Shown: positions 16,869 to 23,787, numbered from the stretch's first letter. The stretch: DNA of 64,000 bases from a virus (IMGVR_UViG_3300024358_000009:124001-188000); one strand, 5' to 3'. The notes: generated from the sequence alone by a model not told the origin. Translations and numbers: made by a program.

Positions 16869-17240
16869 ATGTTTAAGTTAAGATTTCACTTGGCGAACGG
16901 TCCACATAAATATAAGTGGCAACTAAAAGATAGTGAAGGAAATGTTACCTATGTAGATCCTGAAAGTGTTAACTTCACAATGAAAAATTGTAAGTTGCAT
17001 AATAGCAAAAAGATAGCAGAAAGTATTTATTCAGGCAAAGAGAAGACCGTATGTTCTTGGATAGAATGCCAAGATATATCGATAAGGTTAAGTAGCGAAG
17101 AATTTCCTGACGAATTTTTTAATAACGAAGTAAGTTATAATCCAAGGTTGGCCCCCTTCTGGAGAAATGTAGAAGGAGAAAATATTGACGGTAAATTCTT
17201 TGAAGTGCTAGAGACAAAAGGAAGGAAGGTTTACGCATGA
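16869..17240 (+). CDS. Hypothetical protein
   Basis: A 123-residue protein (starts MFKLRFHLAN) of mixed strands and helices, no recognised domain. Its stop overlaps the start of the next gene (ATGA), opening a run of four translationally coupled genes. Confidence 0.7.
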   Translation: MFKLRFHLANGPHKYKWQLKDSEGNVTYVDPESVNFTMKNCKLHNSKKIAESIYSGKEKTVCSWIECQDISIRLSSEEFPDEFFNNEVSYNPRLAPFWRNVEGENIDGKFFEVLETKGRKVYA

Positions 17241-17362
17241 GTGTTGAAGAATGGTCAATCGCTGGTATGTTACTAGGTGCACTAATGATGAGCGGATCTT
17301 TACTTGTGCTAGGACTATCATGGGCAATTCAAAAGCTTGAAGAATACTGGGGGCCAATGTGA
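17237..17362 (+). CDS. Tiny single-pass membrane protein
   Basis: A 41-residue protein with one hydrophobic helix (MLLGALMMSGSLLVLGLSWA). It starts inside the stop of the preceding gene and its stop overlaps a GTG start of the next tiny frame. Size and topology allow a holin, holin-like or toxin role, none proven. Confidence 0.55.
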   Translation: MSVEEWSIAGMLLGALMMSGSLLVLGLSWAIQKLEEYWGPM

Positions 17363-17448
17363 TCTTTGAACAAACTATAGGTTACTTGATGTTTTTTCTT
17401 TGCGTAATGATCGCTAATTTTTTTCTTCTATTCTCAGGAGATAACTAA
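17359..17448 (+). CDS. Possible tiny membrane peptide with GTG start
   Basis: A 29-residue frame, almost entirely hydrophobic (IGYLMFFLCVMIANFFLLF), starting at a GTG that overlaps the preceding stop (ATGTGA). Its 3' end contains the ribosome site (AGGAG) of the next tiny frame. Reality rests on tight coupling. Confidence 0.35.
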   Translation: MIFEQTIGYLMFFLCVMIANFFLLFSGDN

Positions 17449-17517
17449 ATGACATTAGCAGTAACGCTATTTACAGTTTATTTAGTTATTATGGCATTCA
17501 TGGGGGCAAACAAATGA
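17449..17517 (+). CDS. Possible 22-residue membrane peptide
   Basis: MTLAVTLFTVYLVIMAFMG, then ANK: one hydrophobic helix. It has an AGGAG site in the frame upstream and an ATGA overlap with the next gene at 17514. It is the third tiny membrane frame in a row. Confidence 0.4.
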   Translation: MTLAVTLFTVYLVIMAFMGANK

Positions 17518-17732
17518 AAAATAAATTTTTGTATAAAAAGTGTATTCCGTATAGCATTGCAGTTGTTTCAATAAAAGAAGATAAGCTTGTCTTAATTAAA
17601 GATAAAAATATGGAAAAAGAATTAAATGAAATAAATGAAGAATTTGAATCTGATGAAATAGAATATAATGAATTCATTAAACAAACAAACGAATGCTTAG
17701 ATCATTATTTTAGCTTGTATTATGCAAGCTAG
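17514..17732 (+). CDS. Hypothetical acidic small protein
   Basis: A 72-residue protein, Lys-rich N-terminus and Glu-rich middle (EFESDEIEYNEF). Coupled by ATGA overlap to the preceding membrane peptide. Family unknown. Confidence 0.6.
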   Translation: MKNKFLYKKCIPYSIAVVSIKEDKLVLIKDKNMEKELNEINEEFESDEIEYNEFIKQTNECLDHYFSLYYAS

Positions 17733-17740
17733 ACTTGCCA

Positions 17741-17818
17741 AATTAGATATCTTTATCCAAATATAATTTTAAAAATTTTGTAAATAATTTTTTATATATA
17801 GCGAATAAGAATACAGAG
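17741..17818 (+). promoter_or_regulatory. Composite two-box phage promoter, copy 4
   Basis: ATTAGATATCTTTATC, shorter A/T tract, TTGTAAATAA (from 17778), 19-base gap, GCGAATAAG (17801-17809), AATACAGAGG. First of the second tandem pair. Confidence 0.7.
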
Positions 17819-17866
17819 GGTAAACCCGCCATGGGAAACTATGGGATGGGCAGAGCCTGGACTATA
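17819..17866 (+). ncRNA. Short putative RNA between tandem promoters, unit 2
   Basis: About 50 bases with CCATGGGAAACTATGGGATGG-like repeats of ATGGGA, ending in GAGCCTGGA (17853-17861) at the start of the next composite promoter. No gene fits. Confidence 0.35.
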
Positions 17867-17955
17867 ATTAGATAACTTTATCCGATTATCTTTTTATAAA
17901 ATTTTTATTTTTTTTGTAAATAAATTATAACTAATCACGAATAAGATTATATAAG
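17867..17955 (+). promoter_or_regulatory. Composite two-box phage promoter, copy 5
   Basis: ATTAGATAACTTTATC, A/T tract, TTGTAAATAA (from 17914), 19-base gap, ACGAATAAG (17937-17945), ATTATATAAG. Directs the gene at 17986. Confidence 0.75.
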
Positions 17956-17985
17956 AGGAAACAACTAAAACGAAAGGAAAAGAAG

Positions 17986-18162
17986 ATGGAACTTGTAAGG
18001 GAAATCAAAGATTGGGCTTTGGATAATTATGATGCTGGCGGTCATTGGATTGTTGAAACTTTTTCCGATGAGGAGATTGCCGAACAGTTCAAGACATTGA
18101 ACGAAGCTAAAAAGTATTGTGGTTTAATACAAGATAGGCACGAAGATATCTGCAACGCATAA
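17986..18162 (+). CDS. Hypothetical small protein
   Basis: A 58-residue helical, acidic protein (starts MELVREIKDW) with a GAAAGG site. First gene of a short operon with the two genes downstream. Family unknown. Confidence 0.65.
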   Translation: MELVREIKDWALDNYDAGGHWIVETFSDEEIAEQFKTLNEAKKYCGLIQDRHEDICNA

Positions 18163-18172
18163 GGAGAATGAA

Positions 18173-18511
18173 ATGGATTTTGTACTTGAGAATGTAGGCA
18201 AGATGGTAAAATTTTGGAACTTAATGCCAGAAACCTACCAAGGTTTTGGCTATGAAGTTGAAGGAGATTGGGATTACGATGCTGAAAAATTTCAGCCAAA
18301 GTGGTTTCAGTTGTATGACGAAGAACAGGTTTTGAGGTTAGGTTATTGTCCTCCCGACCTTTTGCAATATGTCGAAAGGGCTTGCAAAGAAATTGCTGCT
18401 GACCTTGAAGCGAAAGGTTTAATAGGTGATACATTAATCGAAGAAGACGAATACACATATGAGGATTATTTAGCTGACAAGGCAGACAAAGAATATTACG
18501 AAAGGAACTAA
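18173..18511 (+). CDS. Hypothetical acidic protein
   Basis: A 112-residue protein (starts MDFVLENVGK), strongly acidic towards the C-terminus (IEEDEYTYEDYLADKADKE). AAGGAG site. The following gene starts 2 bases after its stop. No family recognised. Confidence 0.7.
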   Translation: MDFVLENVGKMVKFWNLMPETYQGFGYEVEGDWDYDAEKFQPKWFQLYDEEQVLRLGYCPPDLLQYVERACKEIAADLEAKGLIGDTLIEEDEYTYEDYLADKADKEYYERN

Positions 18512-18513
18512 TC

Positions 18514-18945
18514 ATGTTTAAGTTTGTAGAAAAGCTATTTGGTTTTGATAGTGGTCGAATTGAGTATCTTGAATCGAAATGTTTGGAACAATCGGAGCTA
18601 ATTAAAAACCTTGCAGAAGGATTTAAAGAACAAACATTGTTATTGCAAAAGATAAGTGAACGAAAGCAAGATATTGACTATGACAGAATTGATATAGATT
18701 ACTACGATTTGGCAAACAAGATTAATTTAAAAGCCGTAGCTAGTGGAGTAGGTCTTAAATATCTAGCAGAAGAAATTGATCTTGGCGAATTAGCCAACAA
18801 TATCAGCCTAGATGATTTAAGTAGTTATTTCAATGTGGATGAAGTAGCAGCTAACTTAGACTTAAATGAGGATGATTTTGTAGATACTATTGCAGAAAAA
18901 GTTTTGGAAAAACTTGTAAATAAATATAGGGCGAAAGCCGAATAA
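18514..18945 (+). CDS. Coiled-coil protein with pseudo-repeats
   Basis: A 143-residue protein with an N-terminal coiled coil, then imperfect repeats of the type YLAEEIDLGELANNISLDDL and VDEVAANLDLNEDDF, each pairing a hydrophobic helix with Asp/Asn turns. The repeat architecture suggests a structural or binding role. Its final codons (Ala-Glu-stop) contain the GAATAA of the next promoter. Confidence 0.65.
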   Translation: MFKFVEKLFGFDSGRIEYLESKCLEQSELIKNLAEGFKEQTLLLQKISERKQDIDYDRIDIDYYDLANKINLKAVASGVGLKYLAEEIDLGELANNISLDDLSSYFNVDEVAANLDLNEDDFVDTIAEKVLEKLVNKYRAKAE

Positions 18946-18955
18946 GTATATAGAA
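18914..18955 (+). promoter_or_regulatory. Two-box phage promoter inside a gene end
   Basis: TTGTAAATAA (18914-18923), a 20-base gap (one longer than usual), CCGAATAAG (18938-18946), TATATAG. GAATAA is simultaneously the Glu-stop of the upstream gene. Confidence 0.6.
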
Positions 18956-18966
18956 AGGAGATGGTC

Positions 18967-19110
18967 ATGATTAAGTTTACTCTGACAACTAAACAATTTG
19001 AACGCAGAGGCGTTATGGCAAGAGGAAGCTCACGCTTTAAGGACGAAAGAAAAAATCCTAAAGGCGGTAGAAGTGGCGACAAAGTTAGATTTAAGAAGGG
19101 AGAATACTAA
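18967..19110 (+). CDS. Small basic Gly/Arg/Lys-rich protein
   Basis: A 47-residue protein rich in Arg, Lys and Gly (MARGSSRFKDERKNPKGGR), likely nucleic-acid binding by charge. GAAAGGAG site 8 bases upstream. Confidence 0.6.
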   Translation: MIKFTLTTKQFERRGVMARGSSRFKDERKNPKGGRSGDKVRFKKGEY

Positions 19111-19111
19111 A

Positions 19112-19312
19112 ATGGATGTTGATGTAACACTAAGTTTGGTTGAAATAAAACAAATTGTAGAATCTTTGAGATACGAAGTTAGGGTAAGCAATTACATGAG
19201 AAAACATCGTAGTGAATACGCAAACCATCTTATTGAACTATCCAATAGGTTGGAAAAAATAATGATCTATCATGCAAGGAAGGATGATAAAGTTAGATGC
19301 GAACAACCTTAG
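19112..19312 (+). CDS. Hypothetical helical protein
   Basis: A 66-residue helical protein (starts MDVDVTLSLV). I chose the ATG at 19112 with AGGGAG upstream over an earlier in-frame Met inside the preceding gene. Family unknown. Confidence 0.6.
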   Translation: MDVDVTLSLVEIKQIVESLRYEVRVSNYMRKHRSEYANHLIELSNRLEKIMIYHARKDDKVRCEQP

Positions 19313-19473
19313 TCAAGGTTAATGTAGAGTTTATCTTGCCAGCATATCTAAGAACTAAAGAAGAAGTGGCAAGCTATATCAACACACATCTTAAGAACAA
19401 CAACAATCTTAAGTATGTAATGCTTATCGAAGGCGATGTAGAAGATTTTAACATTCAAGCAGAAAGGTTTTAA
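19297..19473 (+). CDS. Hypothetical small protein
   Basis: A 58-residue mixed alpha/beta protein (starts MRTTLVKVNV) that overlaps the preceding gene by 16 bases. Family unknown. Confidence 0.5.
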   Translation: MRTTLVKVNVEFILPAYLRTKEEVASYINTHLKNNNNLKYVMLIEGDVEDFNIQAERF

Positions 19474-19475
19474 CT

Positions 19476-19568
19476 ATGATTGATTTTCTTTGCTCAATGT
19501 ATTTTGCTTTGGAGTTTTACCAAATGGAAGTAATCTTTAACTTGTTCGGTGATAGGATTTTGCTTTAG
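19476..19568 (+). CDS. Possible tiny hydrophobic peptide
   Basis: A 30-residue frame (starts MIDFLCSMYF) directly after the previous stop. Aromatic and hydrophobic. AGAAAGG lies upstream. Weak evidence. Confidence 0.3.
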   Translation: MIDFLCSMYFALEFYQMEVIFNLFGDRILL

Positions 19569-19870
19569 ACTTCTTAGAGGAATATTTCCTCTGCTAAAGA
19601 TTTTATCAACCCGCCCAAAATCCTGTCAAGAAAAATCCGTAAGGATTTGCAAAATAGATGAACTTTTATGAAACTTGGTTTGCTACTTTCCCAAGGGGCA
19701 AAAAAAGTAGCACTTTTAATAATGTGCTGACAGTAAGCACTTTGTTTTCATTTATTGATATAAACTCTTTGGGTTCAATGACTTATGTTTATTTTTTAAA
19801 TTCTTCTTGTAAGGAATACTGGTATGTTTTCCTTACAAATATAGTGGGTAGGCTTGTCCTACCCCTTCTA
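19569..19870 (+). ncRNA. Candidate structured non-coding RNA B
   Basis: A chain of clear hairpins: AGAGGAA/TTCCTCT near 19575; AAATCC/GGATTT near 19635; AGCAC/GTGCT near 19715; the ten-pair TTGTAAGGAA/TTCCTTACAA near 19810-19840; and GGGTAGG-cttgt-CCTACCC near 19850. A 72-codon frame (19658-19876) crosses it, but it has no ribosome site and its bases are dictated by the hairpins, so I favour RNA. It ends at composite promoter copy 6, as RNA A ends at copy 2. Confidence 0.45.
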
Positions 19871-19880
19871 AATTGACCGA

Positions 19881-19961
19881 AATTGGATATCTTTATCTAA
19901 TTGTAATTTTAAAAAATTTTTGTAAATAATTTTTATTAGCTGACGAATAAGTATATATAGA
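19881..19961 (+). promoter_or_regulatory. Composite two-box phage promoter, copy 6
   Basis: ATTGGATATCTTTATC, A/T tract, TTGTAAATAA (19920-19929), 19-base gap, ACGAATAAG (19943-19951), TATATATAG. First of the third tandem pair. Confidence 0.75.
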
Positions 19962-20042
19962 GAGGAGTAACTATTAAAATTTGAGTTATGAGTGGGAGTT
20001 CCTGCTTTCCAAAAGGAGAGGATGAGGGGAGCCTGGAAACTA
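19962..20042 (+). ncRNA. Short putative RNA between tandem promoters, unit 3
   Basis: About 80 bases without a convincing gene, ending in GAGCCTGGA (20029-20037) at the next composite promoter. Contains GGAG-rich segments. Confidence 0.35.
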
Positions 20043-20131
20043 ATTAGATATGTTTATCTTATTATCTATTTAAGAATTTTTTTATTTTTATATAAATAAA
20101 TCTGTATGGCCAACGAATAAGATTATGTAAG
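20043..20131 (+). promoter_or_regulatory. Composite two-box phage promoter, copy 7
   Basis: ATTAGATATGTTTATC, A/T tract, ATATAAATAA upstream box, 19-base gap, ACGAATAAG (20113-20121), ATTATGTAAG. Directs the gene at 20148. Confidence 0.7.
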
Positions 20132-20147
20132 AGGAAAGGAAAAGAAA

Positions 20148-20327
20148 ATGAAATATGAAATAACAAGAGAATTCATCGGTGGTTTATTGAATGGGTTAAT
20201 CATTACCCAAACCATGAATAGTGATTGTGGTTATTATGTTGGGCAAGTTGTGAAAAATCCATATGGTAACACTTCTCCATATAAAATTTTGGAAATTAGG
20301 AAATATTCTCCAATGGTCGGCGAATAA
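20148..20327 (+). CDS. Hypothetical small protein
   Basis: A 59-residue protein (starts MKYEITREFI), beta-rich. The Glu-stop at its end is the GAATAA of the next promoter. Family unknown. Confidence 0.65.
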   Translation: MKYEITREFIGGLLNGLIITQTMNSDCGYYVGQVVKNPYGNTSPYKILEIRKYSPMVGE

Positions 20328-20337
20328 GTCTATATAG
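20297..20337 (+). promoter_or_regulatory. Two-box phage promoter inside a gene end
   Basis: TAGGAAATAT (20297-20306), 19-base gap, GCGAATAAG (20320-20328), TCTATATAG. The spacer CCAATGGTCGGC is nearly repeated in the next promoter. Confidence 0.65.
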
Positions 20338-20353
20338 AAGAAAGGAAAGTAAA

Positions 20354-20626
20354 ATGGAAGTTAATGTAAGGGATTCAAGAAGCGTTGCAATTGGGGTCAA
20401 ATATATTGGCCCAACCAATACAAGAGGTGCAAAGGTTAAAGCCTTTGTAAGATCGGCGACAAGGATGATACATAAAATTGAAATGCCTTGGGATCATGAA
20501 TTCGATAATTCTGTAAATTACTGCAATGCAGCAAAAAAATTGGTAGAAAAGATGCATTGGAGTGGAAATTTGGTCGGCGGTTGGTTAGGCGATCAATATG
20601 TGTGCGTATTCGAAAAGTGGAATTAA
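20354..20626 (+). CDS. Hypothetical protein
   Basis: A 90-residue mixed alpha/beta protein (starts MEVNVRDSRS) with GAAAGG upstream. Family unknown. Confidence 0.65.
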   Translation: MEVNVRDSRSVAIGVKYIGPTNTRGAKVKAFVRSATRMIHKIEMPWDHEFDNSVNYCNAAKKLVEKMHWSGNLVGGWLGDQYVCVFEKWN

Positions 20627-20628
20627 TT

Positions 20629-20670
20629 TTGGAAATATTTGCCAATGGTTGGCGAATAAGTATATGTAAG
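20629..20670 (+). promoter_or_regulatory. Two-box phage promoter for the DUF932-like gene
   Basis: TTGGAAATAT (20629-20638), 19-base gap, GCGAATAAG (20652-20660), TATATGTAAG. The leader of about 50 bases before the ATG includes GGGCTGAAAGCCC, a short hairpin. Confidence 0.7.
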
Positions 20671-20721
20671 GTTGAGAGTTTTAATTTATAGGGCTGAAAG
20701 CCCAAGAAAGGTTTGGTCATC

Positions 20722-21858
20722 ATGTCTAATGGTAGCATCGGTATTCGTTCTGTGCGTGGTTTTTCCGGTTCGGCTTATGCTGGTGTAATCGAAAGATTCA
20801 ACAATCGTAAGGATCATTATCATGACAGTCTTTGCACTGTTGCCGGTGAATCCGCTAGGGTTCGTCCAGTTGTAGTCGATGGTAAGTTCCAGCTTCTGGA
20901 TAAGAAGAACGAAAAGTTCTATACTCCAACAAAACACGCTCTTAGTCAATTCGCTCAGAAGACTAAGTGGGGTTCTTATACAATCAATAAGTTGGCAGAG
21001 TCTAAAGATGTACGCCATCACAATATATTGCGTGACCTTCTTGATATTTCTTTCCAAGAGTTCGGAGGAGAATATCTCTTTAGGTTCAACGATCAGGATG
21101 ATACCTGTCGGGCGTTTTTGAGTGATCGTTACGCAATCATTAATAATGGATGGGTATTGGATGAAGTCCAGAAGTTCCTACCAGCTGAATGCAAAGATGC
21201 GGTAGCTATGGATAAGTCCGGCGAAGACTTTATCAACTTCATGGTAGTGCTACCAAGTAGCCTTAAGTCTTCCGATGATAGCGACTATCAAGGTTTGATC
21301 AAGGTTAAGAACTCTGAGATTGGCACTCATCGCCTTGATGTTACTGCCGGTGTCTTCCGCACTATTTGTTCTAATGGTGCAATCGGTTGGGTTAAGCATA
21401 ACGATGTAAGTGTAGTCCATCGTGGTAAGGTAGACTTCGAGCTTTTGGCTAATCATATTCAGTCGGCTATTAGCTCACATATTCAGGCTATGCCTACCAT
21501 GATTGAAAAGCTTTTAGGTACTAAGCAAATGGGTTGGGATGGATCAATGACCCCCCTGTTTGCCTCTGTCGCTCAAACCTATAAGTTGAGCAAGAACGAA
21601 GTGGAGTCCGTTCATACGGCATGGGGTGTAGAACGCAATGAGACTCCTCAATATGCCAAGACCCTGTTCGGCGTGGTTAATAGCCTAACAAGGGGTAGTC
21701 AACGGATGGTTGAGTCTTCTTGGGAAAAGCTTAACGACATTGGTGGTGAGTTGGCCAATTACGATGAAAGTGATTGGACTGGCCTTAAAGCCAAGGCTAG
21801 GGCAATGACCTCCAAGGATGTTGAGAATGTCTTGGGCAAGGAACTATCCTTCGCCTAA
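20722..21858 (+). CDS. DUF932-family phage/plasmid protein
   Basis: A 378-residue protein matching the DUF932 (phage/plasmid-like) pattern: LLDISFQEFGGEYLFR, CRAFLSDRYAIINNGWVLD, HRLDVTAGVFRTICSNGAIGW and a helical C-terminal half (PQYAKTLFGVVNSLTRGSQ). Function is unestablished; members are abundant on phages and conjugative plasmids and are often placed near recombination genes. Its codon use is richer in C/G than its neighbours, as for the capsid gene, suggesting strong expression. I prefer the ATG at 20722 (spacing 11 from AAGAAAGG) to a TTG at 20713. Confidence 0.8.
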   Translation: MSNGSIGIRSVRGFSGSAYAGVIERFNNRKDHYHDSLCTVAGESARVRPVVVDGKFQLLDKKNEKFYTPTKHALSQFAQKTKWGSYTINKLAESKDVRHHNILRDLLDISFQEFGGEYLFRFNDQDDTCRAFLSDRYAIINNGWVLDEVQKFLPAECKDAVAMDKSGEDFINFMVVLPSSLKSSDDSDYQGLIKVKNSEIGTHRLDVTAGVFRTICSNGAIGWVKHNDVSVVHRGKVDFELLANHIQSAISSHIQAMPTMIEKLLGTKQMGWDGSMTPLFASVAQTYKLSKNEVESVHTAWGVERNETPQYAKTLFGVVNSLTRGSQRMVESSWEKLNDIGGELANYDESDWTGLKAKARAMTSKDVENVLGKELSFA

Positions 21859-21868
21859 GATAACCCAA

Positions 21869-21942
21869 GGGGATGTAGACCAACAGGCAGAGTCAAAGGA
21901 CTTAAAATCCTTCCAGTATGGGTTCGACTCCCATCATCCCTA
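21869..21942 (+). tRNA. tRNA-Leu(UAA)-like, class I shape
   Basis: Acceptor GGGGATG/CATCCCT (G1-U72 wobble), D-stem GAC/GTC, anticodon stem AAGGA/TCCTT with loop CTTAAAA (anticodon TAA), T-stem ATGGG/CCCAT with loop TTCGACT, discriminator A. CCA is not encoded. The variable loop is only about 5 bases, whereas bacterial tRNA-Leu has a long variable arm. It shares its D, anticodon and T arms with the tRNA at 28052. Confidence 0.85.
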
Positions 21943-22045
21943 ATCCCCGCCTTACCTTTCGGGCGGGTTCCCCCATCCAGCTTGTTTCGTTTCCTTTCAG
22001 GCTGGATGCCGTCTAGGGGTGGCCTTGACCTCTCCATCCCTAGAC
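21943..22045 (+). other. Three consecutive hairpins after the tRNA
   Basis: CCCGCC/GGCGGG (near 21945-21967), CATCCAGC/GCTGGATG (near 21975-22010) and GTCTAGGGGTGG/CCATCCCTAGAC (near 22012-22046). Together they could be a terminator followed by a structured RNA, or a processed 3' trailer. No gene is present. Confidence 0.5.
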
Positions 22046-22049
22046 ATTC

Positions 22050-22090
22050 TTATAAATATTTTTACCTCTGTATCGAATAAGATTATATAG
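22050..22090 (+). promoter_or_regulatory. Two-box phage promoter ahead of non-coding RNA C
   Basis: TTATAAATAT (22050-22059), 19-base gap, TCGAATAAG (22073-22081), ATTATATAG. No gene follows until 22335. Confidence 0.65.
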
Positions 22091-22170
22091 AGGTAACCTG
22101 CTTGTCTTAGCAATGATAAGCGGGTCGCTGGGGTATTTTACCCATATTATCTAAGTCTATATAGGCGTAC
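22091..22170 (+). ncRNA. Candidate structured non-coding RNA C
   Basis: Begins a few bases after a two-box promoter. GAGGTA at the 5' end can pair with TACCTC near 22170; inside lie CCTGCTT/AAGCGGG and GGGTA-ttt-TACCC. No reading frame. A promoter on the other strand at 22249 points back into this stretch, so an antisense transcript is possible. Confidence 0.45.
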
Positions 22171-22232
22171 CTCATCCCCAATTCCCCTTATGGAAGGCCA
22201 AGTGGGCGGGTTTTCAGCGATTCCCTCACGCT

Positions 22233-22274
22233 CCTGTATATACTTATTCGTTATAGAAGCGGAAATATTTTTTT
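22233..22274 (-). promoter_or_regulatory. Two-box phage promoter on the minus strand
   Basis: Reading leftward: AAAAAAATAT-like upstream box, 19-base gap, ACGAATAAG (complement 22243-22251), TATATACAGGAG. It is the only clear copy on the minus strand and converges on non-coding RNA C. The upstream box is weak. Confidence 0.55.
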
Positions 22275-22281
22275 AATTTTA

Positions 22282-22321
22282 TTTAAAATATTTTTGGTTG
22301 GTGAGCGAATAAGACTATATA
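22282..22321 (+). promoter_or_regulatory. Two-box phage promoter
   Basis: TTTAAAATAT, 19-base gap, GCGAATAAG (22305-22313), ACTATATAAAGGAG leading into the ribosome site of the gene at 22335. Confidence 0.65.
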
Positions 22322-22334
22322 AAGGAGAAAGCAA

Positions 22335-22679
22335 ATGAAGACATATCCAAAAGAGAAAGTTATAGGCCAATTCAAGGTAAAAGCCGTGGATGGATGCATA
22401 GTTAAGCCTGAGAAATGGCCTTTTGGAAGGCTTTTGATGCCATCTAGCTGGGAACCGGCAGGGCATTACCTACAAAGAGGGTGGGGAGAACATGAAGGTA
22501 GCATAGCAGTTAATGTATATATAACAGGTAGAACCATAAAGTATAACTTTAAACATGGTCACCATATAGCTATCCTTTTAGAATTTGTCGGGGATTGTGA
22601 ACCAAGTACCTACACTTACGGAATCCTAGAAGTAAGATTAAACAACGGAAGCATGGAGAGAATTGATGTAAGTCCTTGA
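22335..22679 (+). CDS. Hypothetical protein
   Basis: A 114-residue beta-rich protein (starts MKTYPKEKVI) with an AAAGGAG site and its own promoter. No family recognised. Confidence 0.7.
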   Translation: MKTYPKEKVIGQFKVKAVDGCIVKPEKWPFGRLLMPSSWEPAGHYLQRGWGEHEGSIAVNVYITGRTIKYNFKHGHHIAILLEFVGDCEPSTYTYGILEVRLNNGSMERIDVSP

Positions 22680-22823
22680 GATATAAGGGTTTAAAAAATT
22701 TTAGAATTTTTATATTATGTGCGACCCAATTATATTGGAATATGCCCATAATACCCCCTTAAACCCTAGTCCTCTCTCCTCTGTATGGTATGTACTTACA
22801 TATACCTTATATATAAAGGAGTT

Positions 22824-22937
22824 ATGTCAAATGCTTATATTAAGAGGAGTGTTAAAAAGTGGAGAAAAGTGGTGAAAAAGCCCAAAGAAAACCCCTCAAA
22901 TAATACATCGAACAAAGTAAATAATTCACCCTCATAA
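22824..22937 (+). CDS. Small basic peptide
   Basis: A 37-residue Lys/Ser/Asn-rich frame (starts MSNAYIKRSV) after AAAGGAG. Its 3' third is also the upstream box of the next promoter. About 140 bases ahead of it carry no gene, only A/T tracts and CCCC runs. Confidence 0.45.
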   Translation: MSNAYIKRSVKKWRKVVKKPKENPSNNTSNKVNNSPS

Positions 22938-22955
22938 GCGAATAAGTATATAAGG
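22915..22955 (+). promoter_or_regulatory. Two-box phage promoter
   Basis: AAGTAAATAA (22915-22924), 19-base gap, GCGAATAAG (22938-22946), TATATAAGGAG. The ribosome site overlaps the end of the box, so the leader must be very short. Confidence 0.7.
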
Positions 22956-22963
22956 AGATAGAT

Positions 22964-23158
22964 ATGAAGGATGATTTAAAGCATAGATGTGAAGACCTAT
23001 ATATAGTCGAAGGGGCATCTGCTGTTTTTGACTATTGCCAGTCTATTGACCATAAAGACTATGGGGATTGTGACCAATGCCAGACTTATGTTCCTATATA
23101 TAAAGATTGTTGTCTTCTTTGCGGAACAGAATTAAAAAGAGTAAACAAAACTGTATAG
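22964..23158 (+). CDS. Zinc-ribbon protein
   Basis: A 64-residue protein with CDQC and CCLLCG separated by about 12 residues, a zinc ribbon at the C-terminus; the N-terminal half is a short acidic helix. Role unknown, perhaps an adaptor to transcription or translation machinery. Confidence 0.7.
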   Translation: MKDDLKHRCEDLYIVEGASAVFDYCQSIDHKDYGDCDQCQTYVPIYKDCCLLCGTELKRVNKTV

Positions 23159-23179
23159 ATAACGAATAAGTATATAAGA
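23139..23179 (+). promoter_or_regulatory. Two-box phage promoter
   Basis: GAGTAAACAA (23139-23148), 19-base gap, ACGAATAAG (23162-23170), TATATAAGAG, for the gene at 23205. Confidence 0.65.
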
Positions 23180-23204
23180 GAAGTTATACATAAGGAGATT
23201 AGAC

Positions 23205-23531
23205 ATGGCTTTTACTTGGAGTGCTTCAGAGTGTGATGAGAACAATATTAAAAATGTTCATAATACAGATCAGGATAGAATAGCTTGGGCTTGTTTAGAT
23301 ATTGGCCTGAGTGGTATTACCCTTAAGAACTATAAAGAGTTCTACAGAAGAATGAGGCTTAGGGGCGAACTGTTCAATATCTATAAGGAGTTGACGCTAA
23401 ATCACATATTTAACTGTATAGGTTTGGTCACATCTGCTGCTGATTTAAGCAAGTCTGATTTTCACAAGAAGACTATAGAGCTATTTAACTATCAGGTGGA
23501 AAGAGAAATAGCTTGTGGCCGTATCCCATAG
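23205..23531 (+). CDS. Hypothetical helical protein
   Basis: A 108-residue protein (starts MAFTWSASEC), mostly alpha-helical. AAGGAG site. Family unknown. Confidence 0.7.
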   Translation: MAFTWSASECDENNIKNVHNTDQDRIAWACLDIGLSGITLKNYKEFYRRMRLRGELFNIYKELTLNHIFNCIGLVTSAADLSKSDFHKKTIELFNYQVEREIACGRIP

Positions 23532-23571
23532 TGTTTTTGAATTGATATAACTTGTTATTTGATAAGGAGTT

Positions 23572-23787
23572 ATGGAAATGGTTACAAACAACACCAATAC
23601 ACATAGATACTTTGCCGAAGTCTTCTTCCGTTCTAAGAAGGGAAACCCCTGTGCATATCATCTGTATATGGATGGTAAAGATGAGGAGGAAGTATATGGG
23701 AATATAGTAGGGAAGGTAAAGAGACTTAAGTATTTTGACAGAGTAGATAGAGTGGACATAGTAAAAATGCAACCCCTTGATAAATAA
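23572..23787 (+). CDS. Hypothetical small protein
   Basis: A 71-residue protein (starts MEMVTNNTNT) with AAGGAG upstream; a second Met two codons on is also possible. Family unknown. Confidence 0.65.
   Translation: MEMVTNNTNTHRYFAEVFFRSKKGNPCAYHLYMDGKDEEEVYGNIVGKVKRLKYFDRVDRVDIVKMQPLDK

Noticed and set aside
19658-19876. 72-codon frame MNFYETWFATF
   Set aside because: No ribosome site and its bases are taken up by several perfect hairpins; treated as structured RNA.
21855-22037. Minus-strand frame across the tRNA and hairpins
   Set aside because: It runs through the tRNA-Leu gene and a terminator-like stem; not credible.
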